This document shows, piece after piece, positions 12,432 to 23,541 of a stretch of 64,000 nt of DNA. Under the pieces are notes generated by a model, which was not told the DNA's origin, did not search any database, and saw only the letters and a program-made list of their open reading frames with translations. The stretch is from NCBI GenBank assembly GCA_021234155.1, contig JAJEKV010000056.1, forward strand, positions 7,530,618 through 7,594,617, given 5' to 3'. A program made the translations under genes and the position numbers. Numbering within the stretch: the first letter of the stretch is position 1; every line of letters begins with the position of its first letter. This DNA is from Isoetes taiwanensis. Taxonomy: Eukaryota; Streptophyta; Lycopodiopsida; Isoetales; Isoetaceae.

Positions 12432-12451
12432 ATGCCCGGCATCGCCGGGCA
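12432..12451 (+). other. 3'-terminal hairpin of Helitron H1
   Basis: An 8-bp perfect stem TGCCCGGC / GCCGGGCA with loop ATC, 7-8 nt upstream of the terminal CTAG (12459-12462). Identical in stem and loop to the H2 hairpin. Confidence 0.93.
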
Positions 12452-12462
12452 CACATTTCTAG

Positions 12463-13387
12463 TTAGATTTAAGATTACAAAATTAGTATATCTACCTTAT
12501 TAGACGCAAACTAAAAGAAAATTGGTTCAATGCCCGAACCTTGTTATTCTACCCGTAAATTTGTCTCTCCATTTCACGAATTTGCCGAAATTGTTTCGGA
12601 TGAGGTTAACTCAGAGTCAAGACAAGTTGCAAATTTAGAATCCGACATCAAAGGCATTAAACAGTTTTCAGGATTTCATTTTGTTTTTTGTACTTGTCAG
12701 TAGGCAATGTTCACTAAGTTGAGGACCCTATTTGACTCGAAACATGAACCTGAGCAACTCAATAATTTTTCTGCAAATATTAAGACAGTAACATAACTAA
12801 AGGCTTACAATTTCAATCTATGCACAACAACACATTGAGTATTATCATTAGGCCGTGTTCATTCAAGAACTATCACCACTTTTTGCTGTAATGACCACTT
12901 CTTACTGTCATGATCTTCAAATATCCACATTTGAATGTATCTAGGATTCCCGATGAACTCTCAATTCTATTTATAACATATGTCTTCTGTCATAGAAAAA
13001 GCGAGCTACAGGTCTGAACTGGTATGCTATCAAAGACAGCCTGTGCCTCAACAAGAAAACCACCTTTTGCATGCATGTCCAGCAAAGTGGTGCTAAGAAG
13101 AGAGCCCTTCTGTCCAACTTTAATACCTATTGCTCTGCAAATGTCTATATAACCTGCAAAGAAATATAACATCTCTAACTGCCTTGTGAAGAACATCTTG
13201 TGCCATAAACAAGAATGCTATATCAGCTTATTTCTCACGACCTCACTTGCAGCAAATAAGAAAACAATATGCAGGTCCAGAAATTAAAGGTTGATCTCTG
13301 AAAATTAAACTGGTTGAATATACTATTTAAAGAACATGATTCCTTTTCTGATGCTTAAAGAAATGCTTAGAGATGCCTTTATGTAGC
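12463..13387. repeat. Left inverted-repeat arm, inner part
   Basis: This segment is the reverse complement of about 50133-51048 with high similarity. The match stops abruptly at about 13387 / 50133, marking the inner end of the arms. It carries the PPR fragment annotated at 12990-13196. Confidence 0.85.
12990..13196 (-). pseudogene. PPR-protein fragment (inverted copy of the one at 50350)
   Basis: The peptide LLSTTLLDMHAKGGFLVEAQ followed by AVFDSIPV fits the pentatricopeptide repeat consensus (a(L/V)vDMYaKcGsl.eA..vFd.mp). Only about one and a half repeats remain and no complete gene flanks them. PPR proteins bind organellar RNA; this is a decayed piece only. A second copy with near-identical peptide is on the plus strand at 50350-50520. 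Confidence 0.7.
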
Positions 13388-14178
13388 ATTGCATACTGAA
13401 AGCATAACAACAAACAGTTTTGTAACAAGATTGGGCAGAAACACTTTTGTTGCGCGACTACTACATCGAACCGCCACATCTTTGTTGCCTGGCTTGAAAA
13501 ATGGCAGAATTCCCTTTGTGTATAGCAGAATCTGGTACTGCAGCATACAATTTTACTTGTACCTGGCTTATTTTTTACAATCTGGTACTGCAGCGTGCAA
13601 CTTTACCTGCACCTGGCTTATTTTTCTAGACATCACTTGCAGCTCAAAACCTTAGGCGCTAATGCAGCAACCGGAAAATCACTCTACATCACTGTAACAA
13701 TTTGCTCTTGCTTCACTCTACAACAACACTGTACTTATTTGCTCTTGCTTCTTGCTAACCTGTTTTGACTCCAAAATGCCAGCTTTGATATAAATCTTCT
13801 AAGCTTTGGGAACCTCTGCCTGCTGCTGCAACCAATGTTTTCAATTAGTATAAGTAAGAATTTAGAACATAATTCTACTGCAACAAAACTAACAGCAGCA
13901 TTAACAGATGCACATTAACACATTAACAAATTCACAACCAATGTTTCTCAATATAAGAATTTATAATATAATATAATTCTACTGCGGCAAAATTAGCAGC
14001 AACATTCATTAACAAAATTAACAGATGCATTAACACATTAACAAAATTTCTCACCTGTGCACACACAAAAGTGAACTTGCAATCAATCAAATGCACTCCA
14101 GCCACTTGAAGAATTCAGATGGCCTAAACTTATTATAACATTTGGGACTGCTTGACTCTCTCTCCTTGACGTCGAATC
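13388..14178. other. Spacer without recognisable genes
   Basis: Contains a short imperfect direct repeat (AATCTGGTACTGCAGC... at about 13529 and 13579). It also has A-rich tracts with repeated ATTAACAAA/ACACATTAAC words (13890-14050). Nothing coding is supported. Confidence 0.5.
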
Positions 14179-14526
14179 CTACAAAGCTAATGCCCTCCCA
14201 AATGGAAAATCCTTGAGAGTGTACTTACACGTGTAAGATCGTAGAGAAATATCCAAGTTATTTGTGAGCCTGTTGCGCACCTTATTCTTCAGATAATTCA
14301 TGATGCTAAATGCTCTTTCATCTTCTATTGAACCTAGAATCATGGTCTCCGCACACACCACACGAATAGATGTCATAGTCCAGACCGAGGCAGTAGTTCG
14401 GCGTGTCCACATGTGGATGCGGATGTCCCAATGCATGATAAAGTTTAGGAACTTCAACAGGAGCCAGCAATAGCAGCGATGGATGCCAGGCAAGGGCCAA
14501 AAACAAGGGCTCCAGATGCCACACAT
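14179..14526 (-). pseudogene. hAT-family transposase remnant (C-terminal dimerisation region)
   Basis: The minus-strand peptide contains SIEDERAFSIMNYLKNKVRN followed by RLTNNLD. This fits the C-terminal hAT dimerisation domain (typically ERxFSxMNxIKxKxRNRLxxxxLD). The upstream part is out of frame or unrecognisable and no terminal repeats were found. A dead relic; hAT transposases cut and paste DNA and dimerise through this domain. Confidence 0.6.
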
Positions 14527-14559
14527 AGTCCGAATTTAGACCATTCTGAACAGGCCTGG

Positions 14560-14960
14560 CACTTGAACCTATGTGTTATGGGGGTTTAGGAAATAAGCTG
14601 ATGTCGGGGCTGTTGCATAATTCTTTATAGAGATCATGCATATTGTAAGCCCAAGAACTATCACAGCTCAGAGAGTGAGTGCTCGCCGTCTTGACCAATC
14701 AGGCCCTCTTTTATTACATTTTTCAGTGTCCGGGGAGAGGCTACACATCGTATAACATGGGAGTCACCTCAAAGGCACCCACTATTCGGTACAAGAGGAC
14801 CTCTCCCTAGTGCAGTTGACTCGGCGACGGGACGAGCTCTGTAAGTTCCCAGAGGCGTGACCCCAAAGCAAATGGGCATTGTATTGGGGAGGCGCAACAC
14901 TTATCCTCAACCAATGGCCTCAAAACCCCTATTTGGATTTCTTCTAACTGCTTTTCCATT
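14560..14960. other. Non-coding stretch, GC-richer, no assignment
   Basis: About 400 bp of mixed composition containing GGGGAGAGGC and CCTCTCCC words that could pair. No ORF, RNA gene or element end recognised. Confidence 0.35.
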
Positions 14961-14985
14961 TTTAGGGTTCTGCTATGTTTGACGT

Positions 14986-14987
14986 TA

Positions 14988-15061
<74 letters not shown>

Positions 15062-15062
15062 C
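14986..15062. repeat. Hexanucleotide microsatellite (TTTTCG)n
   Basis: About twelve perfect TTTTCG units, then a degenerate tail of TTCGCGTTT-like words to about 15110. Open frames across it (VFVFVF.. or FSFSFS..) are artefacts of the repeat. Confidence 0.97.
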
Positions 15063-15273
15063 GCGTTTGTTTTGGTTCGCGTTTTGTTCGCGTTTTCGTT
15101 CGCGTTTATTTTAAGGCAAGGCAGTTTTTACCATGTTGTGCGTATCCAAAAATCATCATACACCATGACACTACATCTTGCTACTGCAATTGATCGACAC
15201 TCTGTGCCTCCTCCAAACGCCCATATCTAGTATAATTATATTCTAACGACAACCTCACATATTAGCCCACTCT

Positions 15274-15582
15274 CTATGATATATTCATGGAGTGTTCTAC
15301 CTTGTTGACGATATGCTGCCTTTGTGATATTTGAAAATGTAAACTTAATCTGCGTTCATGTCGTCTAAGTTCATTCTGAAAAACAAGTGGAGTGATCTTA
15401 CCTTCTCCAGGCTTGGTATTGGCGTCAATAATTGCATCCCATGTATGCTGATCTCGTTTTAGGGTTTCAATAAAGACATTATTTGTCTCTAACAAATTTT
15501 CAGAAGAAGCAAACAGACAAATAAGATGGTTAGCAAAAACAGGAATAAAATGGAGCCCACTTTGAATTATTAGGCCTTGCAT
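15274..15582 (-). pseudogene. PPR-protein fragment, copy 1
   Basis: The frame reads GLHFIPVFANHLICLFASSE, LLETNNVFIETLKRDQHTWD, AIIDANTKPGE. This matches successive PPR helices (GL....vaNsLi.myas.g.l..A..vF....rd...WnaiI.a), about one and a half repeats of PLS type. It has no start or stop context. Copy 2 (17481-17825) extends the frame upstream (LVHQCANLIDLVHARPNN). Confidence 0.7.
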
Positions 15583-15949
15583 GTCCCAGGTCTATGAGAT
15601 TTGCACATTGATGAACCAACATATAAGTAAGATCTCTGGATATTGGTATAACATGTTTATCCTTAAGTTATCTACACATATCCCTTAAAGCATGATACGA
15701 CCTGCAAGAAGGGTAGTTCTCTCAGATAAAATAGCAAGGAGGGAGAAAAGAGAGAAAGGAAACAAGGTACCTGAAACTTTGACTACAGAAAATAATCTTA
15801 CTACGACCAGAATGACGTAAAGCCATAGATACGAGACTTCTATTCTTGGACAAAGCTGATGGGTTGAGCATTTTGGGTTCGCAGGTGTAACTGATTCAAA
15901 TCTAGTAGGTAATGTCCTGCACTTTACTAAAAAAGAAGGCAGATTGCTT

Positions 15950-16045
15950 AAACACTGTGTTTTTAGGCTATTATAAGGTTTCCTTATCTGTTTGGTGGGA
16001 AACATATAGAGTTAGAAAACATCTGCATAGATTTTCAGTTAATTT
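15950..16045. other. Micro-inversion relative to copy 2
   Basis: These 96 bases are the reverse complement of 18154-18251 in the tandem copy, while both flanks align in direct orientation. The event therefore inverted about 97 bp in place, with AAA/TTT at both breakpoints. Confidence 0.88.
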
Positions 16046-17368
16046 GAGAATTCATCAATGCCAAGAAAAAACGGAGGAAATTGCAAAGAAGCATTCATGT
16101 ATAGTGATTGTTTCATTTTCAAAAGAATTATGTTCTTTCTAAAATTGCTCTCATAGCCATATTTCAATTTTTGTTGTAGTGAATTCTTGTTAGGGTCATA
16201 AACGTTGCCTTCTCTAAAATCCATTTCTCTTCTTTGCAAAAGAAGAAGAGAATTTGGATTTTGAAATCTCATTGCTATACCCTTTGTGTAAGTCTTGGAA
16301 TGCCCTTGCTTTCTTTTTGTCGCCCATTTTCTTTCTTTGAGACGGAAGAAAAGAAGTTGGATTTAACAAATTGTACTTGCAATTCTTTTCTTCAAACATG
16401 GATGCATTTATGCCACATGCTTAGCGTCTCCCAAACCATTTCTCTCCTTCGAGTAGAAAACTTGGATCTTTTTCTAAATCTACACTTAAACAAACCTTAC
16501 TTGTTTGAATGCAATAGCTACTTGTTCTCCTAAACCATATCTTGTCCATGAAATAGAGGCTTAGAAGCTGGCACCAAGTAACACCATTTGCAATTCTCTC
16601 TCTTGAAATGGCGGGAAGGAAGATTGCCTTCTCCCAAATCTTTTCTTTTGAGATATAAAATTCCAAGGTTCAAACTACCTTCATGTGGCTTAGCCCAAAG
16701 GAGACGGATTTTCCCCATTGTTGTGAAGGGTGTTACTAGGCCCGCCAACTAGTTCTAGAGGTTCTAAACCAGATCAGAATAGTTGCCTCAATAGGGCCAA
16801 AAATTGTGGCAACACATATCTTATTAAATTGAAGCCAGAAACCTAGAGGAGATAGAGTAGTTGTTGTGTCCGATTATCAGGATTGAACAGAGTCAGATAA
16901 ATCATGTTTGCAAAGTTTGTAAGTCTGAGCCCGTTTGGGTGGTGAATTTGTGCCAAAAGATCAAGTTCTAGAGTTTAAAGTTTTTTTGCTTGCCCGTAAT
17001 TGATAGTTTAATTCTTTCTGCGTTTATCAGACATGATTAGAACTCCTTTACTATAGAAGAATCCCTTTAGCCTTGCGCAAACACTAGAATATCTTTGTGC
17101 TTCTTAGTTTTAATTCATTTCCTTTCCAAGACAGAGTTCCATTCTTTTCCTATAATTTTTTTCCATCATATTGGTTCTAGCCATTTTTTTTCTTTTTATA
17201 AAGAGAAGGAAGGAAGGAAGGAAGAGAGAGACAAGATTATTTTCATGGAGGTGACTAGAAACATTGGTTTTCAATTGGATAGAATCAGCTTGATCACATA
17301 TACAAGATAACTCTTCTTTACCATATACATTTTATGCGAGTGACTTACTTGTATCCCACCTACAAGAT

Positions 17369-18598
17369 ATACTTGTATCCAAAAATCATCATACACCATG
17401 ACACTACATCTTGCCTCCTCCAAATGCCCATATCTAGTATAATTATATTCTAACAACAATCTCACATATTAGCCCATTCTCTATGATATATTCATGGAGT
17501 ATTCTACCTTGTTCACGATATGCTGCCTTTGTGATGTTTGAAAATGTAAACTTAGTCTGCGTTCATGCCGTCTAAGTTCATTCTGAAAAACAAGTGAAGA
17601 GTGATCTCCAGGCTTGGTATTGGCGTCAATGATTGCATTCCATATATGCTGATCTCGCTTTAGGGTTTCAATAAAGACATTATTTGCCTCTAACAAATTT
17701 TCAGAAAAAGCAAATAGACAAATAAGATGGTTAGCAAAAGCAGGAATAAAATGGAGCCCACTTTTCAAATTATTAGGCCTTGCATGTACCAGGTCTATCA
17801 GATTTGCGCATTGATGAACCAACATATAAGTAAGATGTCTGGATATTGGTATAACATGTTTCTCCTTAAGCTATCCACCCATATCCCTTAAAAGCATGGT
17901 ACGACATGCAAGAAGGGTAGTTCTCTCAAATAAAATAGCAAGGAGGGGGAAAAGAGAGAAAGGAAACAAGGTGCCTGAAAATTTGACTACAGAAAATAAT
18001 CTTATTACGACCAGAATGACGTAAAGCCATAGATACGAGATTTCTATTCTTGGACAAAGCTGATGGGTTGAGCATTTTGGGTTCGCAGGTGTAACTGATT
18101 CAACTCTAGTAGGTAATGTCCCGCACTTTACTAAAAAAGAAGGCAGATTGCTCAAATTAACTGGGAGTCTATGCAGATGTTTTCTGAAACTCTATATGTT
18201 TTCCACCAAACAGATAAGGAAACCTTATAACAGCCTAAAAACACAGTGTTTAGAATTCATCAATGCCGAGAAAAAAGGAGGAATGCAAAGAAGCATTCAT
18301 GTATAGTGATTGTTCCATTTTCAAAAGAATTATGTTCTTCTAAAATTGCTCTCATAGCCATATTTTAATTTTTGTTGTAGTGAATTCTTGTTAGGGTCAT
18401 AAACGTTGCCTTCTCTAAAATCCATTTCTCTTCTTTGCAAAAGAGGAAGAGAATTTGGATTTTGAAATCTCATTGCTATACCCTTGTGTAAGTCTTGGAA
18501 TGCCCTTGCTTTCTTTTTGTCGCCCATTTTCTTTCTTTGAGACAGAAGAAAAGAAGTTTGATTTAACAAATTGTACTTGCAATTCTTTTCTTTAAGCA
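17369..18598. repeat. PPR-linked tandem repeat, copy 2 (left part)
   Basis: Direct duplicate of about 15137-16398. It stops at 18598, where elements A and B are inserted, and resumes at 29673. Copy 1 at 16390-16420 gives the unfilled site. Carries the second PPR fragment (17481-17825). Confidence 0.88.
17481..17825 (-). pseudogene. PPR-protein fragment, copy 2
   Basis: Slightly longer than copy 1: LVHQCANLIDLVHARPNNLK then GLHFIPAFANHLICLFAFSE and NNVFIETLKRDQHIWNAIID. Typical PPR organisation, but truncated on both sides, so non-functional. Confidence 0.7.
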
Positions 18599-18639
18599 TC
18601 CCATCGATCCGAGCCATCGGATCGCCATTCTGGGAAGGG

Positions 18640-18780
18640 ACGAGCGCCTATATTAGGCCATTTTTATTTTGGCTCGGTTCTCGGCGTCTTCTCACAGCAG
18701 CTCTTCTTCTCCTCTCGTGGCTTCCCTCTTCCATACCCTTTTGCTTCCCGTTGCTTACCTTGCCTGATCCTTTCTAGCTT
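18640..18780 (+). promoter_or_regulatory. Putative promoter in the conserved head of elements A and B
   Basis: The conserved head shared with element B contains CGCCTATATTAGGCC, a TATA-like core inside a short palindrome. It is followed by a CT-rich tract (CTTCTTCTCCTCTCGTGG) of the kind found at plant transcription starts. That both copies keep it suggests the head drives transcription of the variable interior. Inferred from sequence only. Confidence 0.4.
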
Positions 18781-20019
18781 CTTCTCCAAGTAGATCATGC
18801 CACTGTCTCTTTTCGATTCCTCGTTGACGCTTCCTCTATATGCTACATGCGACTTGCGTGGATGCATGGATTTTTCCTATGCTCCATGCTACTTGTGCAG
18901 ATGCAGGTATGAGCTTGTCCATATAGCAGGACTCTCAGGTATGAGCTTGTCCATTTAGCAGGCCTCTGCGCAATTGGCTTCTGGACTTCACGTTTCATTT
19001 CACCCCTGCTCCACTTGTTTCTAAGAATGGTTGTTTTCAAATTTTCGGGCTGGATCAGACCCTTGTTTCTTGTTTGTTATTTTCGTTTCTTTTTTCTCTG
19101 AATAGATTTGCAGATTGGGCCATGTCGATTCAGGATTTTTTCATATCGGACCATGCCTTGGAGCTCGATTCTTCCAGATGGCGCTGGAGCGACTTCAAGT
19201 CACAGAGTGGAGATGGCCACTCGGCAACAAACAGGCGGCTATGGTGGCGATCTTTTCCTGTCTTTTCATTCCCCCTTTATCCGCAGGTCGGCCAGCAGCT
19301 ATCGTGACGAGCATGCAGCCGGAGATGGCGATGGCAGAGCACACCTATGGCAGTTCTTCTTTTCCCTTCCCTTTTTTATTGCTTTTCTTCCCTTGTAGGA
19401 GGCTGCAGCGCACGGCGATGGCACGCATATGGTTTGCTCTTACCTTTTTTCTCCTGTGGATTTGGCAGCTAATAGGCAGCAACAAACATGCGGCTCAGCT
19501 TTTGTATAATTTCCCTAGGAATGCCATCGATCCTCTCCCATCGAAATTCCTGCTCTGTCAGAGCTTCATATGTGATCGATACTGTTTTGTTCTGGGTGTT
19601 TGGCTCCTTTTGCTTTGTTGCACACTATTCTCGTTCCTGCAGTTTGGGGCTTTGCATGCATCTCCATTCGTTCCAGGCCATGGTTTTGCTCTCCGGTGTG
19701 CACTCGATCTCGGAGCGGGATCTGCTTGGCTCGGTCAGGCAAAAGGTAAAACCAGGGAACTTGCAGGAAAGCATCTCGTTGCGTTCCAGTATCAGAGCTA
19801 TTGGTGGTGCATGTCGAAGATCCGAGAAACACGGGCAACTTGCCGAGGCGGGTGCAACCAATTCCGGAGCTTCTCCTTCCCATGACGAATCTGCTCCTTC
19901 TCACAACGAATCTGCTCCATCGAATCCGCTTCATCCTCAGTGACTCTGCTTCGATATATCTGCTCTGTTTGAATATTTTCAAGGGCAATATTCTGCATGG
20001 TGTTGTAGCTTTGGACCCT
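18780..20019 (+). other. Possible transcribed exon region of element A
   Basis: Overlapping open frames exist here (19115-19885, 19488-19943) but no family is recognisable. The frames overlap each other, and composition rather than selection may keep them open. A consensus donor (CCT|GTAAGT) follows at 20020. It could be a non-coding transcript or captured sequence. Confidence 0.3.
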
Positions 20020-22238
20020 GTAAGTATCCTGCATGTTTCTCTTTTTCCGGATTTCCCACAGAAAGATTTGAAATTTGTTTTGTTAACTTGTTTCGCGTTT
20101 GTATGTTCCAATGTGGAATTTGTTTCATGGCTCTGGGTTCGTCCATGTCTCTTGGCCTTTTATGTTTCCTTAGCTCACAATTTTTATATTGTTCGTCGTT
20201 TTATGTTTTAGTTAGCTGCTTACATAATTATTTTCAACTATTGTTCATGGGGATTGGGTTTGGTATTTGCATTTAATTATGGGTTTGGCATCTTATTCTT
20301 CTCATTTGTGCTTACTGGGACTTTTGACTCTACGATATGCATGATCATTTGCCTATATTCATTGGATCATCTCATTTATCTGGCGTTTGTTCCTCTTTTC
20401 AACATATTTTCTCCATCGGTTACTATTTGTCTTATGCTCCCTATTTTACTTATCATGGCCTTTTCATAGCCTTTGATTTTTTATAATGGTTACATAGGTT
20501 ATCTTATGCCCCCTTTACATATACCCTCGGAGGGAATTACGAGTCACATTTACATTATATTTTCTATCATTTGGGTGTCCCTTTTCTTTTTCCTATGCGG
20601 GGTTCTCGATTGTTATGTTTTTCTCATGTCTTATTCATAATTGCATTAGAATATGAGGCATCTAGGGGCTTTTATTTTAGGGGGTGGTTTTTCCCTCCCA
20701 TGTTATCTCTTTTGTATGTTATCTTTTCCAAGTTGATGGACATCTAGTTTTTATATATGTGACATTATCCTTTGAATTTGAGGCTTTTTCATGGTTGTTT
20801 TTAGGATTTTTCTTCTTTGCACTTGTGTTTTTATCGTGGATTCGATGCACCATACTATTTAAATGGGTATATGCTCTCCTCGCACTGTTTTTCTCTTGTT
20901 TATGTTCTGGCTCACTTTTTACCTCGTTTTCGTCTTGTGGTCGTTTACTTGGGATGTTGTCTTGTTTTCATAATTCTACGCTGCAGTCTCTTGGTTTATT
21001 ATCTTTTTATTGCTTCGGGGTTGCATTTGCCTTTTTTACATTGATGCATTCCATTTCCATGGTAGGTTGCAGTATGGCCTCAATTGCGTGTTATTTCTCC
21101 GACATGTATCTCTTTTGTATGTTATTTTTTATATTGTGGTTCCCATGTGGTTATATGTGGCATTCTTTTCTGTGTTTAGGATTTTCCCATGGTGGTTTGG
21201 GTTTTATCTTTTGCACTTGTGTTTGTATCTTATGTGTGATGCACTACACTTGGCTCAGGTGGTATACGTTATTCGGGCGGTATTATCTTCTACATTCTAG
21301 GTTTTCCATAGTTGTTGGGTTTTATTTTTTGCACTTGTGGTTTATCTTGTTTTTTGATGCACCGCACTCTTCAACAGTTAATGCAGGTTATTTCGGTTGA
21401 TTTTCTTGTTTATGTTCCGCCCGCATTTTTTACTTTAGTTTCTTTCAGGGCCTATGTGTTGTTTCCTCGGTTTGTCTTTGTTGTTTTTCTATTTTATATG
21501 TCTTTGCATTCTCATGGTTTCATTCTTTTTTATTGCCCGAGATTTATTCAATCGCATTTTGCCGGTTGCACTTTGTCTTTTTATGTCTCATTTGCCAGTT
21601 GTTTAAATATTGTTACCCGACTTGTGTATGCCATCTTAGTTATTTTCAATATTGCTACATGGCTTGTGTTCCAAGTATTCCATATGTTGGGGGTTTTTTG
21701 CTTAGGGTCATGTCGATGCTTGTTGTTCACATATTTACTATGGTAAGTTCCTTTGTAGTATTCTTTTACGATTTTTTATTTTTGATGGTTCTTATGAGTA
21801 CTATACCGGGTTCTCTTCTTGTTTTCGCAAAGCCATCAATTTAATTGCCTCATCATTTATGCATCTAGAGTTGCCTTTGACATTGCTAGACATAATGGGA
21901 CCTACTCTTTGACGGTTTCTTGTCTTAGAATACGATCAATGGAAACATTTTTTGTATCATATGGTGGTTCCTTCATTTTGCTTAGATACATGCATTTTTT
22001 CTATGTGCTAGATGATTTTTATTCTATTGATTTTTTTATGGGCTATGGCTCCTCCGTTTTGCTTAGATACATGCATTTTATGTGTTCGATGATTTTTCTT
22101 CTATTGGTTCTTTATGGGCTTTAGGTTGGTGGTTTGTTTTTTCATCGCCTTGTTGCCGGGGCGCTTCCTTACATTCGTCATCATGGCGGCGTGCTTTTCT
22201 TTTAATTGTTTTTTCTCTAATGTCCTTTCCTTTTTCAG
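20020..22238 (+). other. Strongly T-rich 2.2 kb segment, intron-like
   Basis: Begins at GTAAGTATCC and ends at CCTTTCCTTTTTCAG. The plus strand is strikingly T-rich throughout, with many TTTGCAC, TTTTATG and GGTTT words. Hydrophobic ORFs such as 20684-21400 are products of this skew, not membrane proteins I can support. Best read as a long intron, or as the T-skewed body of a retro- or rolling-circle element. Confidence 0.4.
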
Positions 22239-22637
22239 GTCATTGAGCTGATACCGTCCATAGCAGGCGCTTCCGGCTCTTCTTCTTCAGCTTCGTTTTC
22301 TCCCCCACGGCTCGCTCGAGCTGCTGGTTCTCGTCAACGTGTAGCTTCCAGACTTTTCAGACCCTGGTTTCCTTTCTCCTCCTGCCACTCCAAACGAGAC
22401 CAATTTGCCCATGGTCATACGATTTCTTTAGCTCGCTTGCCTTCATTCGGATGCCCCATCACTATCCTTCAGCGCCTAATTTCTACTGGTTCCTATCATC
22501 TCTTCGATCCTCCGTCCGGCGGCCCTCTTTTTCGCTCCTCTCCTTTCTCTCTGCGTCCTTTATCCTATCCGACTGCTCGGGGGTGGTGGCAGGAGTATCT
22601 TCTTGCTATCGGCTTCACCTGGAGATTTCGCGACGAC

Positions 22638-23156
22638 TGTCATGAACCTACTCGAAAACAAGGAAAATACGTGGAAAACACGCAAGAAATACGGAAGAAA
22701 TACGCCAAGATCGGCAAAGAATCTGATATATGAACAGGAATCAAGAATACAATAGCCCGAAGGCAAGCAGGAATACGAGACAGATGCCTAGAAGGCTCAA
22801 GACTGGCGTTGAACCGGAATGGTTTGACAAGAAGGAGGTGCCTCCTTATATATCTAGACCAACGGTCAGGATCGCGCCACTCCAATGGATGAGATCGCGC
22901 CAAGTGTCGCGCATGCATTTAGGTTCTAGAACATTCTAGAACCTTCTGGAGATAGTCCCACATATGAGGAAGACGTGAAGGAATGTTTTCAACAAATATT
23001 GGTAGCGCACTTGGCAGGGGGTGTGACTTCATAAATGGAAGGTTAGCGAGTTCAAACCCCGACTTGTGCAACTACCCTTTGTATCCATGTGACGACCATC
23101 TTTTGTACATAGGAGTATAATGTTCGTATGATACGAATATCCGTATGGTCGTCACA
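22638..23156 (-). repeat. 3' LTR of the Ty3 element
   Basis: 519 bp, same length as the other LTR. On the element's (minus) strand it begins TGTGACGACCATACGG and ends TTCATGACA. A polypurine tract precedes it on that strand. Its tRNA-like segment (23003-23061) is more decayed than in the 5' LTR. Confidence 0.93.
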
Positions 23157-23170
23157 CCATCCCCCTCCTA
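23157..23170 (-). other. Polypurine tract of the Ty3 element
   Basis: On the minus strand AGGAGGGGGATGG immediately precedes the 3' LTR. This is the expected primer site for plus-strand DNA synthesis. Confidence 0.85.
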
Positions 23171-23209
23171 CGATGGCGACGAGTCCTCGAAGCTGGGGCC
23201 GGAGTACTC

Positions 23210-23541
23210 AAACTTGGCTTATGCGGGTAACGCGTCGGTGAAACTCCGCAATTTTGTCGCATGCATTAGTCGATTCTCGGCGGGCTCCCGGGTTACGTCA
23301 CTTGGCGGTAACCTTCCCAATCGACAAAGTAATACAATCGTCGACGAAGAAACTTGGAGTCCGTCTCTCGAACCTCGAACTCCTCATGATCATCAATCTC
23401 GACCGGTGGTGGAGGTGGAGGTACTTTCGATCCGAAATGGATTAAGCCATATAGGGTTCTAACAAAGACACATGAAACACCGGGTGAAGCCGGACCGATG
23501 GCGAAGCTCGGGGAAAGAAAAGCATCACCAACTCGCTTCAA
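23210..23541 (-). pseudogene. Chromodomain at the C-terminus of the Ty3 polyprotein
   Basis: The peptide FEVRETDSKFLRRRLYYFVD, then WEGY, fits the chromodomain core (eVe.Il..R....yYlVkWkGY). In another frame the continuation EPAENRLMHATKLRSFTDA matches the following helix (WEPaenL). The domain is broken by a frame change near 23290. Chromodomains steer integration toward modified chromatin. Its presence defines the chromovirus lineage. Confidence 0.75.

Larger units (their letters stand above)
9600..12462 (+). mobile_element. Helitron H1 (non-autonomous, 2.86 kb), plus strand
   Basis: The element starts TCTTTTTCTTTAAAAAGTG and ends with hairpin TGCCCGGCATCGCCGGGCA, then CACATTT and CTAG. The left flank ends in A (9599) and the right flank begins with T (12463). 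Joined flanks (accactatA|Ttagattt) match the uninterrupted site at 51041-51060 (reverse strand) with a single mismatch, so the boundaries are supported by an empty site in the same window. No Rep/helicase. A second 5'-end-like sequence lies at 11051, so the element may be composite. Confidence 0.95.
15137..17368. repeat. PPR-linked tandem repeat, copy 1
   Basis: The segment beginning ATCCAAAAATCATCATACACC is repeated starting at 17369. Copy 2 is interrupted at 18598 and resumes at 29673, matching here from about 16410 to 17010. Each copy has a decayed PPR fragment at its left end on the minus strand. Around 15950-16045 the two copies differ by a local inversion. About 17190-17230 is a GGAA-rich tract. 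Confidence 0.85.

Noticed and set aside
2759-12462. A single 9.7 kb TIR transposon bounded by the two GCCCGGC hairpins
   Set aside because: The hairpins are the 3' ends of two separate Helitrons; each has its own 5' TC end and empty site.
15000-15110. Possible CRISPR-like or telomeric array
   Set aside because: Uniform hexamer without spacers; not TTTAGGG; eukaryotic context.
14975-15230. ORFs of VFVFVF or FSFSFS repeats
   Set aside because: Direct consequence of the (TTTTCG)n microsatellite; no coding evidence.
19115-20111. Overlapping ORFs of 256, 151 and 181 aa on both strands
   Set aside because: They overlap each other in different frames and none has a recognisable domain; kept only as a possible exon region.
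20684-21746. Hydrophobic ORFs (238 and 144 aa) that could look like membrane proteins
   Set aside because: The region is T-rich, so F/L/V/C-rich frames arise in several overlapping frames; no conserved motif.
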